From assembly GCA_033816765.1 (NCBI GenBank), contig CM066291.1, positions 3,720,001 through 3,784,000 on the forward strand: a stretch of DNA of 64,000 nt. The letters are read 5' to 3'. This DNA is from Nothopassalora personata (Eukaryota; Ascomycota; Dothideomycetes; Mycosphaerellales; Mycosphaerellaceae). The position numbers were made by a program, and so were the translations under genes. The notes under the pieces were generated by a model. The model did not search any database, had not been told where the DNA came from, and saw nothing but the letters and a program-made list of their open reading frames with translations. Positions 35,780-44,688 of this stretch are shown piece by piece; the first letter of the stretch is position 1, and each line of letters opens with the position of its first letter.

Positions 35780-35962
35780 TCCAGCCGAGCGGTCTAAGGC
35801 GTACGTGGCTCGATATTCATGCACGTCTAGTTCGAATCTCACAATTTACAGGCCACGTTAAGGCAATATCCCATTCCGTATGGATCTACCACGTCTGGCT
35901 TCAAGCTAGATACACACTCCGTGGTCTCGTCAGAGGCGTGAGTTCGAATCTCACTCTGTGTT
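35780..35962 (+). other. tRNA-like fragments (possible tRNA-Leu relics)
   Basis: 35783-35801 resembles a tRNA D-arm of Leu/Ser type (AGCCGAGCGGTCTAAGGCG). At 35938-35954 a perfect T-arm occurs (GTGAG-TTCGAAT-CTCAC). A partly similar TTCGAATCTCAC also follows the first fragment at 35831-35842. A 5-bp stem with loop CTTCAAG precedes the second T-arm. No single stretch folds into a complete tRNA with matching acceptor stem, so these look like relics or a disrupted duplicate. Confidence 0.25.
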
Positions 35963-36687
35963 AGTTCAACTACATCCGCAACATAGGAAGACAAGCTTCT
36001 AACATTCATGTCTAGTCAACATCCTACAATTCTTCGGAATTCTTTTATGCCTTCTTTTTAACCTCTGACTTGGAGACGGCACATTTCCATATCAGCATGT
36101 ACCCGTCTCTTGTAAGCATCCTTTTGCCATTGACATGGCTTCGAAGCCTTGTTGAACCGCCGGGACATCGTGAGTTGAAGATTTGGCCTAATTATGAAGA
36201 TCTGGGACATACTCGGGCTAGCAACCCTTATTTTGGACTTACAAACTTAACGAAGCGGCTCTCCGGTGTCCATTATCTTCCCCAGCCAGCTGGTACGGGT
36301 TTTAAATCAATACGGCGTCGCAGCTGCATATGAACATCACGCTGAGCTGTCTCTTGCCAAGAATTTAGTATGCGTAACATGAAGCATCTAGACTGCAAAG
36401 CCGGTACAACGACAGCAGCCTAGGTCAATGAGCGTACTTTCTCAAGAATTACATCGTCGCATGATTATCGATAGAGTGATGTCTTGAAAGTCGCCTCATG
36501 CAGTCTCTGCCCCGGCATTGGTTGATTTCATGTCTGACAACCAGGCTACTAGTTCTTAAGCCTATGGACTTACGGTACGCGCGCGCAGGGTGAGTTCATA
36601 CATGTAGACGAACACATCCTTCCAACTTATGATCACTCCGTCAACACTTCCAAATCACCACCGCGCCACGTGATCTTACCTTCCAGC
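35963..36687. other. Unique DNA, nothing recognised
   Basis: Balanced composition, short frames only, no repeats or domains recognised. Confidence 0.35.
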
Positions 36688-36983
36688 ATGAAGCTCTTCA
36701 GTCTCCTAGTCCCTAGCATTCCGGCCACTTCAGCCCTCTAGTGCGAGAACGGCTCACAAGGCGATGGCAGCTGCCTGGTCAACGGACAGCATCCTTACTG
36801 TGCACGTTCAGCAGCTCAATTTTGTCAGAGGTGACGTCCCCATTGGCGCAGTGTGCGACCGATCCCACCGGTCAAGCGAAGATATACTCGAACCGGAGAG
36901 ATGTGACAATTGGTTCTAAGGAGCGACATGGCGATTCTTGGTGTGGTCCTAACGACCAGTTTTCGCTCTTGTCCTGCGCATGA
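36688..36983 (+). pseudogene. Small cysteine-rich secreted protein relic (effector-like)
   Basis: ATG at 36688 opens a short hydrophobic signal-peptide-like start (MKLFSLLVPSIPATSAL) and is stopped at codon 18 by TAG (36739-36741). The same frame continues past the stop with a Cys-rich segment (CENGSQGDGSC, HPYC, AAQFC) to TGA at 36832. A second Cys-containing segment in a neighbouring frame (QCATDPTGQ... SWCGPNDQFSLLSC) ends at 36983. Size, leader and Cys density resemble fungal small secreted proteins. The nonsense codon and frame change indicate it is broken. No family assigned. Confidence 0.4.
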
Positions 36984-37660
36984 GCTGTGAAAATTCCCCA
37001 ATGGCGCTGTTTTGGGGATCAGCTAAGTGCAGGATCGTCCGACTTCATGCCTCTTCACGATATGCACAAGAGAAGCATGGAGCTCTTGCAGACCTCTGGA
37101 TTCTGCGCTACGTTGCATAATGCCATCTTATCCTGTCCTGTCCATATCATCGATCCTACTCAGTCTACTCTACGCTTCGAATGAGAGCCGTTGGACATGA
37201 TGTGGCCATGAGGTTTCCTTGTTGGCTTCCAATCATACTAGCTTCCGGTATGGAAGCACTATTTGCTCAACAAGAAGAAGTCGGAACGAACGTAGTCGAG
37301 GTCTCAGCAATTTTCAGTCAGGATCAAGCACAGCGTTGCCGTCGAGGCGAGAGGAGGAGCCAGCACAGACCGAAGGCACGTTACCGCATACTCAGTTCAG
37401 CTTCATTCCATGTGCAGAGAAAGGCTACTTTGTCGCTTCGATAGACGAGGCGTTCCCGCTGAGCAAGGATGTCCTATACGTCGGGATTATGGACACCAAG
37501 ATCGCGTTCAAGCTTTTGCGCGCTGGAATATCGGACGCTGTGTGGGTATACTGCAGGATCCGTTAGAGGCCAGCACATTTGCCGTGCTGAGAGCCATTCA
37601 ATGCGAGGGGCAAATACGATCGGCACGTCGAAGTTTCGAATCTTTCTCTTCCATCATTAT
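36984..37660. other. Unique DNA with coding-like fragments
   Basis: A plus-strand frame near 37380-37565 reads FSFIPCAEKGYFVASIDEAF and DVLYVGIMDTKIAFKLL before a stop, which looks like decayed coding sequence. It could not be joined into a gene. Confidence 0.3.
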
Positions 37661-37663
37661 AGC

Positions 37664-39461
37664 TCACAATAGACTTTCACGGTTCCAGTCCCTTGCCCTG
37701 ATCTCTTGCTCCGCAGCAACACTTGCATATCCATCCGATATAGCCACCTCGCTATTATGCGGCCCCGATGAAGCAGTCCCCTTAATTGACAAGGTATGAA
37801 TGTTCTCGTTACTCTCAGGTAATCGGCCACTCCCCGTGTTTGTGCTAACCTTCGTCTCAAGTCCTTGAGCCGACATCTCCTGCGCATTATCACCAAGGAC
37901 AGCCTTGATATAGACAGCCGAGTCCAAAATGTCTCGATAGATTTAAAAGTGCAAGGATCGTCAATTCAAGTCCGGGCGTTGTCAGATCATGGCGAGAATC
38001 GATAACACCAGCAAAACAACAGGGCAGGCAGTCCGTACTGATACTTCTTGCCTTCACTCACCGCCGAGTTCCTTAACCACATGGCATTCAGCAGGGCATC
38101 TGCTCTGGCGACAAAGGTGTCCTTGCACGTGTCCACACTACAACTCCATTCAGGAGCCATGGGAAACTTTTCGTCTGCGACATTGTGTGTCTCAGACTCA
38201 TTCCAGAGAGTTGGTTTATCTGGCCACGTCACACCCAAATACTGCCCGGGCATACAAACATTCCCGTTCACGATGTAGAACCTCTCAGCATCGATGGACT
38301 ACTCAAACCATGCAGATGTGGAGTTGACATTGTCGTGGTATGAGCAGTTCCCGTGCGGTTGATCATGCAATCCGTCCAGACAAGGACGATCGCTTTGATA
38401 CGAAGGTGAGATCCATGTGGTACCACTCGTTGCAGTCGAGATGCCATGTGTGAGCCACTGGGAGTCTTGTCAGAGTCAGGAATCGAATTGTGACTCGCTT
38501 ACAAGATAGCTGGCTGGCGTACAAGAGATCTTCTTGCGATGCTGAGCAGAAATACTGATCCCAAGTTTTGTCCCTTGCCAGGCCCGGAAAGCTATAGTTC
38601 ACATTTATGCCATATAGCCAGGTCACGTCGAAAGTATACTCGTACAACGCCAGAGCCGACGTGAGGGGTTTGCCTGTGGGTTGTCATCTTCATTGACGAA
38701 CCACCTCAGTCGTTCATTGGAAGCTGCATACGCTGAATCACGCTTTGTGGACTGATTATGGCCGAGGTCTTCGGATCGAATGACAGCGGCTCCATTCTGG
38801 TGCGAAAGCCTGTCATTGCAGACAAGATCGTGCTGAAGGCCAGTATTTATGCGATCATCAGAGCATAGAACAGGAACTCAAGGCGGTGTCTGGTCTTCCT
38901 CAACTTGAAATTGAAGTCCACCAATTGAATAGACCTTTCGGAATGACCTCCGGGATGGATCGAGCGTAGCGAAGCCCAGCAAGTTCTTCAACGAAAGCTG
39001 TTTCACTACAGCACAAAGACCAAGTATGCAGACCAGGTAGAGCGGCACGAGCTGCAACAGGAAGATGCTAGTCGCAATGGCGCAATGAGGTCAGCTGTGA
39101 TTTCCTTGGCGTCCACAATGCCATATATCCCAAAAGAAACTGCCCGCCTCTACCAACGACTAGGTCCACAGCAACGTCGATGAGCTTTCACCCTCCCTAA
39201 TTCAAAAAATCCCCGTGCGGGGGCGTTGCTGAAGAAGCACCTGAAATCCCAAGCTGGCTTGATCATCTCATCCGGAAGGATAAGCGTACCATCAGGAGAG
39301 CATTGGAACGTACCGCTTTTGCAGAGTGGTACTGCGAGCTTGCTAACAAGGACAACCAAAAAGATACTTAGACCCGTGATCAAGACTGCTGGTAACCGGC
39401 CGTTAAGAAAGATTTTCTTCCATATGAGCCGATGCTGGGTCAAGACCTTCATGCCTGCCAT
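37664..39461 (-). pseudogene. Multi-pass membrane protein gene or relic, uncharacterised ascomycete family
   Basis: Coding-like blocks follow one another on the minus strand. 39461-39150 has a basic start and a strong membrane segment (AVLITGLSIFLVVLVSKLAV), then the motif DLVVGRGGQFLLGYMALW near 39150-39100. Next, about 39090-38880 holds a second membrane segment (FLLQLVPLYLVCILGLCAVV) followed by SLKNLLGFATLDPSRRSFRK. Then come 38647-38363 (ectodomain-like, several Cys and Trp), 38271-37987 and 37927-37664 (hydrophilic tail). The order suits a large family of uncharacterised ascomycete membrane proteins with a GRGGQ motif, recalled from general knowledge. At least one in-frame TAG (near 38302) and unexplained frame changes between blocks suggest a pseudogene, though introns could explain some. 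Confidence 0.45.
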
Positions 39462-39634
39462 TAGAATTGTGTAGATAGAGATATCCAGATGGTGTTGGGC
39501 TGGGCCTCAGGTCGAGAAGCCAGCAAGATGTGAGGTAAGAAGTGAGGCCTGAGTCCCCATAGCAGAGGTGGTAGAGTGCCTGAACGTGGCGCAGTCCATG
39601 TCGTGTCCTAGAAACATGACCACATAGAAGTCAT

Positions 39635-40205
39635 GTGCGCGTCGCGCACGGTCGCACATCAGGCACGCGACGCGTTTTCTTGGCTATTCTTCTCACCTTT
39701 ATATCTTACTACACAATGGACGTATATAACTATGCGATAGCTTATTTGAATCAGCAAGATAAGCCTAATATCGCTGCGGCCGCTAGGAAGTTTGGTGTTA
39801 AGCGCTCGGCACTTAGCAAGCGCTAGAACAAGCTTACTAAAAAATCCACCTTAAAGCACGAAGAACAGCGCATTCTTAACGACTAGCAAGAGCGCACTCT
39901 TGTAGACAATCTCAACACCCTATCTAAGCGCGGCCTACTACCTACACCCTTAATGCTCCTTAATTTCGTCGAGGATATCGCTAAAAAGCGTCCCTATCGA
40001 ACCTAGGTGTCTAGATTCTGCAATAGGCACTAGGACAAGATTCTTTCTATTTACCTTAAGCTATTCGATAAGGAACGAAAGAATGCAGACAGTAAGCATC
40101 ACCTCGAGTCCTACTTTCGATTACAGCAAGAGAAGATTAAGAAGTACGCTATTAAGCCTACAAACACCTATAATATAGACGAGAAAGGCGTACTTATCGG
40201 CTTCC
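39635..40205 (+). mobile_element. Pogo/Fot1-type transposase, N-terminal fragment, lightly RIP-mutated
   Basis: ATG at 39716 begins MDVYNYAIAYLNQQDKPNIA and continues AARKFGVKRSALSKR, the helix-turn-helix (psq-like) start of Fot1/pogo transposases. The Tc5-type binding domain and the beginning of the catalytic domain (NTYNIDEKGVLIGF, ending at 40205) follow. In-frame TAGs replace former Trp/Gln codons (for example 39827). It ends exactly where the LTR at 40206 starts, and the remainder of the catalytic domain is not found beyond 44688. GC-rich inverted motifs near 39635-39670 (GTGCGCGTCGCGCAC) may be its terminal repeat. Confidence 0.75.
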
Positions 40206-40524
40206 TGTTAGGAACCGCTGTACGTTATCACAACTCGGGCTTGGATCTTTGCAGGGATGTCTCAATCAGTTATGAAGGTAGTGGTTCCAAACAGTATATG
40301 GTGTATACTTAAAATGAGTTGAGCACGAGGCTCCTATCTACTTGCAAAAGAGCGTCGTCTATATAGTGCCGTGTCTTGGCGTGATCTTTCCTGCTCTCTC
40401 TGCTCTCTCTGCTCTCTCGAGAGAGCACCCGAGAGCACTGAGAGCACTCTGCATACCGGGTGCATCCGCTGGTCTGCTGGCATCGATTGGTTGGCTACGG
40501 GCTTCCCCAGACCGATCCGTAACA
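40206..40524 (-). repeat. LTR 1 of the tandem (3' LTR in element sense)
   Basis: 319 bp; minus-strand termini TGTTACGGATC...GGTTCCTAACA. It contains an 18-bp perfect palindrome, TGCTCTCTCGAGAGAGCA, at 40410-40427 and a plus-strand TATA-like box CTATATAG at about 40359-40366, upstream of the antisense gene. Confidence 0.9.
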
Positions 40525-40597
40525 CCATCCCCCTTCTAGCCTAGCTTCGTCCCGAAGCTTACAAGATGTCATTCCTTTCCAACTTTGTCATCCAACG

Positions 40598-41237
40598 ATG
40601 TCTTCTTCTTCCCTTTCCCTTCCCGTCACTAAAACCAGTACGCATCGTCGCAAGAAGCTTGCCAAGTTCATTCGAGAGAACGGGATTACTATGGTCAAGT
40701 CGTGCTCTTTCTGCACTCGTGAGAAAAAGGTGTGCCGTGTCCACATCAAATCGGGCCGCTGTTCGGAGTGCAACGAACACAACATCAAGGGTTGTGACGT
40801 GCGAGTCACTCCTGCTGAGTGGAAGTCCCTTCAGTCCGTACGGGACAAGCTCACCCGTGAGCTTGAAGCGGTCCGTCATGATCTCGTTCGCAAGAGTGAA
40901 GAGATCGCGGCAGCCTATGCGAAGGAGGCGCGTCTTCGTCGTCAGCTTGAGCTGCACGAAAAGCGCGAGGGCGAGGCGATCGCTGTCGAGGAGGCGAGCA
41001 TCCAAGTGTTAGAACAAGGGGAGCTCGAGGCCGCTCCGCCTTCCATCCCGGAAGACTGGTGGTTTCCTGCCTCCGATCCTTCGGTCTTCGACCCTAGCTT
41101 GTCCTTGGATGGGAATCTCCTCCTTCCTGAATCCTTCTCGGAGTTGGTCTCGTCGTAAGTTCGTCCTTTATCTGTTTTCCGTGTCGTAGTGTTGACTTCT
41201 GTGTCCTAGGTCATCAAATCAAGAAGCCGCTGTTTGA
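40598..41237 (+). CDS. Antisense retroelement protein: Zn2Cys6-like cluster plus coiled coil, copy 1
   Basis: Exons 40598-41154 and 41210-41237 give 194 residues. The 55-nt intron has GTAAGT, branch TTGAC and acceptor CCTAG; without splicing the frame stops at 41156. Residues about 35-65 have the spacing C-x2-C-x6-C-x8-C-x2-C-x7-C, beginning CSFCTREKKVC and ending GRCSECNEHNIKGC, which fits the fungal Zn2Cys6 binuclear cluster. Residues about 75-135 are a charged helix suited to a coiled coil (RDKLTRELEAVRHDLVRKSE). The C-terminal part is acidic and rich in Pro, Trp and Ser, possibly an activation region. The N-terminus is basic (HRRKKLAKF). It ends 25 bp from the gag stop, convergent with gag, and starts 73 bp from the LTR, probably driven by antisense promoter activity of that LTR. 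An earlier ATG at 40566 lies in another frame. Function unknown; DNA binding is inference. Confidence 0.8.
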
Positions 41238-41262
41238 TGCCTTTATCGTCAGGTCGTTTCTG

Positions 41263-42261
41263 CTAGGCAGATTTCGAGAGAAAGCTCTCGCATTCCTGGT
41301 ATGCATTCTCTTCGCGAATCATTGCGTTGAACTCGCGGCTAACTATGTTCTTTTTCTTGCAGTTCCTTGCATAATGGCCTTGCTCGCCACATACGTAGCA
41401 GGTGGAACCTTTGCTCTTCAGCCCCCTTCCTGTCCTACGTTCCGTTACGTCCAATTCCATTGGGTCTCCGTAACCATTAGGGTCCTGACTTCTGGCCTTG
41501 AAGCCCCCTCTTCCGCCCGCGGCGGGTCTCTGGTATCCAGGCTGTACGTGTCGGTCGTACCTCAACTCCTGGAGCCTTTCGTCGATCTCCTTTGCTGCCT
41601 TGATCATCGCCCCTAGCGTAACGACGCTGGCGTTTCGGGATAGTTCGGCTTTGACGTTGTCTTTCAGCCCGAGGTAGAACTGCGATCGCAAAGCTGCGTC
41701 GTTCCATTCCAGGTCGGCGGCATATCCTTGGAATTCTGAGGCGTACAGCGCTACAGAAGTAGTCTGTCGAAGTTGTCGGATATGTCGGTCGGCGTATACC
41801 TCCTCATTTGGTATCCCGTATAGATCATCGAGTTTCGTCTCAAACTCGTCGTAGTCGTGGAAAATTTTTCGAGTTTCCGTTTTCGGTGTTTCTCCCTCGC
41901 CCTGGTTGTGTAGCCAGTCCTTGAGGTATGGTCGGAATCCTCTAGCTGCTTTTCCTCGTAGGAAGGATGCGGCGTACAAGACCTTGCTGGCCTCGCCTTG
42001 AAACTGGTGTGCGTTGAAGTGAAGGTACAACTGAACCTGCAGTTGAAAAGCCTCCAGTTTGTCCTTGGTCCCGTCGAACGTCTCCGGCGTAGACACCTTA
42101 GGTGCACGGTGGTGGTCCAATGGGTTCAGCATACCCATAGGAGTGTTGTTGTTCTTGCTGCTTCCTGTAATCGACATTTCGCTCATTCGTTCCGTGATGC
42201 CAGTTGACTGTGGCTGTTGTCGTGACGGACTCCGGGTAGCGTCTCTCCCAGACATATGCAA
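41263..42261 (-). CDS. Gag protein of non-autonomous LTR retrotransposon, copy 1
   Basis: An intact 332-residue frame starting 26 bp inside the LTR. The N-terminus is Ser/Thr/Gln-rich. The central Retrotrans_gag-type capsid domain spans about 55-235 and includes TPETFDGTKDKLEAFQLQVQ, YAASFLRGKAARGF and YASEFQGYAADLEW. A Gly/Arg-rich linker (RPAAGGRGGFKAR) precedes one CCHC zinc knuckle, CYVCGEQGHYARNC, near 289-302. It ends with no protease or polymerase fused or following. It should form the particle that packages element RNA, with reverse transcriptase and integrase supplied by a related autonomous element; that dependence is inference. The capsid pattern resembles the degraded gag of the chromovirus at 17646-24162. 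Confidence 0.92.
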   Translation of the reverse strand: MHMSGRDATRSPSRQQPQSTGITERMSEMSITGSSKNNNTPMGMLNPLDHHRAPKVSTPETFDGTKDKLEAFQLQVQLYLHFNAHQFQGEASKVLYAASFLRGKAARGFRPYLKDWLHNQGEGETPKTETRKIFHDYDEFETKLDDLYGIPNEEVYADRHIRQLRQTTSVALYASEFQGYAADLEWNDAALRSQFYLGLKDNVKAELSRNASVVTLGAMIKAAKEIDERLQELRYDRHVQPGYQRPAAGGRGGFKARSQDPNGYGDPMELDVTERRTGRGLKSKGSTCYVCGEQGHYARNCKKKNIVSREFNAMIREENAYQECESFLSKSA

Positions 42262-42287
42262 AGGGCCCTGGTGGTGGTGCTCAAAGT

Positions 42288-42606
42288 TGTTAGGAACCGC
42301 TGTACGTTATCACAACTCGGGCTTGGATCTTTGCAGGGATGTCTCAATCAGTTATGAAGGTAGTGGTTCCAAACAGTATATGGTGTATACTTAAAATGAG
42401 TTGAGCACGAGGCTCCTATCTACTTGCAAAAGAGCGTCGTCTATATAGTGCCGTGTCTTGGCGTGATCTTTCCTGCTCTCTCTGCTCTCTCTGCTCTCTC
42501 GAGAGAGCACCCGAGAGCACTGAGAGCACTCTGCATATCGGGTGCATCCGCTGGTCTGCTGGCATCGATTGGTTGGCTACGGGCTTCCCCAGACCGATCC
42601 GTAACA
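42288..42606 (-). repeat. LTR 2 of the tandem, shared by both units
   Basis: 319 bp. It is the 5' LTR of unit 1 and the 3' LTR of unit 2. It differs from LTR 1 at a C/T site (CATACCGGG against CATATCGGG). Confidence 0.9.
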
Positions 42607-42679
42607 CCATCCCCCTTCTAGCCTAGCTTCGTCCCGAAGCTTACAAGATGTCATTCCTTTCCAACTTTGTCATCCAACG

Positions 42680-43319
42680 ATGTCTTCTTCTTCCCTTTCC
42701 CTTCCCGTCACCAAAACCAGTACGCATCGTCGCAAGAAGCTTGCCAAGTTCATTCGAGAGAACGGGATTACTATGGTCAAGTCGTGCTCTTTCTGCACTC
42801 GTGAGAAAAAGGTGTGCCGTGTCCACATCAAATCGGGCCGCTGTTCGGAGTGCAACGAACACAACATCAAGGGTTGTGACGTGCGAGTCACTCCTGCTGA
42901 GTGGAAGTCCCTTCAGTCCGTACGGGACAAGCTCACCCGTGAGCTTGAAGCGGTCCGTCATGATCTCGTTCGCAAGAGTGAAGAGATCGCGGCAGCCTAT
43001 GCGAAGGAGGCGCGTCTTCGTCGTCAGCTTGAGCTGCACGAAAAGCGCGAGGGCGAGGCGATCGCTGTCGAGGAGGCGAGCATCCAAGTGTTAGAACAAG
43101 GGGAGCTCGAGGCCGCTCCGCCTTCCATCCCGGAAGACTGGTGGTTTCCTGCCTCCGATCCTTCGGTCTTCGACCCTAGCTTGTCCTTGGATGGGAATCT
43201 CCTCCTTCCTGAATCCTTCTCGGAGTTGGTCTCGTCGTAAGTTCGTCCTTTATCTGTTTTCCGTGTCGTAATGTTGACTTCTGTGTCCTAGGTCATCAAA
43301 TCAAGAAGCCGCTGTTTGA
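42680..43319 (+). CDS. Antisense retroelement protein: Zn2Cys6-like cluster plus coiled coil, copy 2
   Basis: Second copy, 2082 bp downstream. Exons are 42680-43236 and 43292-43319. The exon 1 protein is identical to copy 1, including all six Cys. A C/T difference near 42712 is silent. One intron position (G in copy 1, A in copy 2, within GTCGTARTG) differs without touching the splice signals. Both copies remain open, which argues for recent duplication or selection on the antisense frame. Confidence 0.8.
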
Positions 43320-43344
43320 TGCCTTTATCGTCAGGTCGTTTCTG

Positions 43345-44343
43345 CTAGGCAGATTTCGAGAGAAAGCTCTCGCATTCCTGGTATGCATTCTCTTCGCGAA
43401 TCATTGCGTTGAACTCGCGGCTAACTATGTTCTTTTTCTTGCAGTTCCTTGCATAATGGCCTTGCTCGCCACATACGTAGCAGGTGGAACCTTTGCTCTT
43501 CAGCCCCCTTCCTGTCCTACGTTCCGTTACGTCCAATTCCATTGGGTCTCCGTAACCATTAGGGTCCTGACTTCTGGCCTTGAAGCCCCCTCTTCCGCCC
43601 GCGGCGGGTCTCTGGTATCCAGGCTGTACGTGTCGGTCGTACCTCAACTCCTGGAGCCTTTCGTCGATCTCCTTTGCTGCCTTGATCATCGCCCCTAGCG
43701 TAACGACGCTGGCGTTTCGGGATAGTTCGGCTTTGACGTTGTCTTTCAGCCCGAGGTAGAACTGCGATCGCAAAGCTGCGTCGTTCCATTCCAGGTCGGC
43801 GGCATATCCTTGGAATTCTGAGGCGTACAGCGCTACAGAAGTAGTCTGTCGAAGTTGTCGGATATGTCGGTCGGCGTATACCTCCTCATTTGGTATCCCG
43901 TATAGATCATCGAGTTTCGTCTCAAACTCGTCGTAGTCGTGGAAAATTTTTCGAGTTTCCGTTTTCGGTGTTTCTCCCTCGCCCTGGTTGTGTAGCCAGT
44001 CCTTGAGGTATGGTCGGAATCCTCTAGCTGCTTTTCCTCGTAGGAAGGATGCGGCGTACAAGACCTTGCTGGCCTCGCCTTGAAACTGGTGTGCGTTGAA
44101 GTGAAGGTACAACTGAACCTGCAGTTGAAAAGCCTCCAGTTTGTCCTTGGTCCCGTCGAACGTCTCCGGCGTAGACACCTTAGGTGCACGGTGGTGGTCC
44201 AATGGGTTCAGCATACCCATAGGAGTGTTGTTGTTCTTGCTGCTTCCTGTAATCGACATTTCGCTCATTCGTTCCGTGATGCCAGTTGACTGTGGCTGTT
44301 GTCGTGACGGACTCCGGGTAGCGTCTCTCCCAGACATATGCAA
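43345..44343 (-). CDS. Gag protein of non-autonomous LTR retrotransposon, copy 2
   Basis: A 332-residue frame identical at the protein level to copy 1, with the same capsid domain and CCHC knuckle. It starts 26 bp inside LTR 3. Confidence 0.92.
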   Translation of the reverse strand: MHMSGRDATRSPSRQQPQSTGITERMSEMSITGSSKNNNTPMGMLNPLDHHRAPKVSTPETFDGTKDKLEAFQLQVQLYLHFNAHQFQGEASKVLYAASFLRGKAARGFRPYLKDWLHNQGEGETPKTETRKIFHDYDEFETKLDDLYGIPNEEVYADRHIRQLRQTTSVALYASEFQGYAADLEWNDAALRSQFYLGLKDNVKAELSRNASVVTLGAMIKAAKEIDERLQELRYDRHVQPGYQRPAAGGRGGFKARSQDPNGYGDPMELDVTERRTGRGLKSKGSTCYVCGEQGHYARNCKKKNIVSREFNAMIREENAYQECESFLSKSA

Positions 44344-44369
44344 AGGGCCCTGGTGGTGGTGCTCAAAGT

Positions 44370-44688
44370 TGTTAGGAACCGCTGTACGTTATCACAACTC
44401 GGGCTTGGATCTTTGCAGGGATGTCTCAATCAGTTATGAAGGTAGTGGTTCCAAACAGTATATGGTGTATACTTAAAATGAGTTGAGCACGAGGCTCCTA
44501 TCTACTTGCAAAAGAGCGTCGTCTATATAGTGCCGTGTCTTGGCGTGATCTTTCCTGCTCTCTCTGCTCTCTCTGCTCTCTCGAGAGAGCACCCGAGAGC
44601 ACTGAGAGCACTCTGCATATCGGGTGCATCCGCTGGTCTGCTGGCATCGATTGGTTGGCTACGGGCTTCCCCAGACCGATCCGTAACA
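44370..44688 (-). repeat. LTR 3 of the tandem (5' LTR in element sense)
   Basis: 319 bp. It shares the T variant with LTR 2. Its right flank (GTAACTTCC) belongs to RIP-degraded DNA unrelated to the left flank of LTR 1. Confidence 0.9.

Larger units (their letters stand above)
40206..44688 (-). mobile_element. Tandem gag-only LTR retrotransposon (two internal regions, three LTRs)
   Basis: The order is LTR (40206-40524), internal (40525-42287), LTR (42288-42606), internal (42607-44369), LTR (44370-44688); the period is 2082 bp. Element orientation is minus: a purine tract AGAAGGGGGATGG lies at the inner edge of each left LTR. Each internal region of 1763 bp holds only gag (minus) and an antisense gene (plus). 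Protease, reverse transcriptase and integrase are absent, so it is non-autonomous, of the gag-only (TR-GAG-like) type. The copies are nearly identical; I see three differences, all C/T or G/A transitions. Unlike everything around it, the unit has normal codons and no RIP signature. No 5-bp target-site duplication joins left and right flanks, which belong to different elements. Confidence 0.9.

Noticed and set aside
40559..41012. Two 148-codon frames, one per strand, overlapping the antisense Zn2Cys6 exon
   Set aside because: Neither has Cys-cluster, helix or other domain character; both overlap the exon whose relative exists in element 2. The upstream ATG at 40566 may still matter for translation.
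41374..42394. Plus-strand frames of 69-111 codons opposite gag
   Set aside because: They are shadows of the intact gag on the minus strand.
40206..44688. CRISPR array or satellite as explanation of the 2-kb periodicity
   Set aside because: The unit contains gag, purine tracts and LTR termini with TG...CA ends; it is a retroelement tandem.
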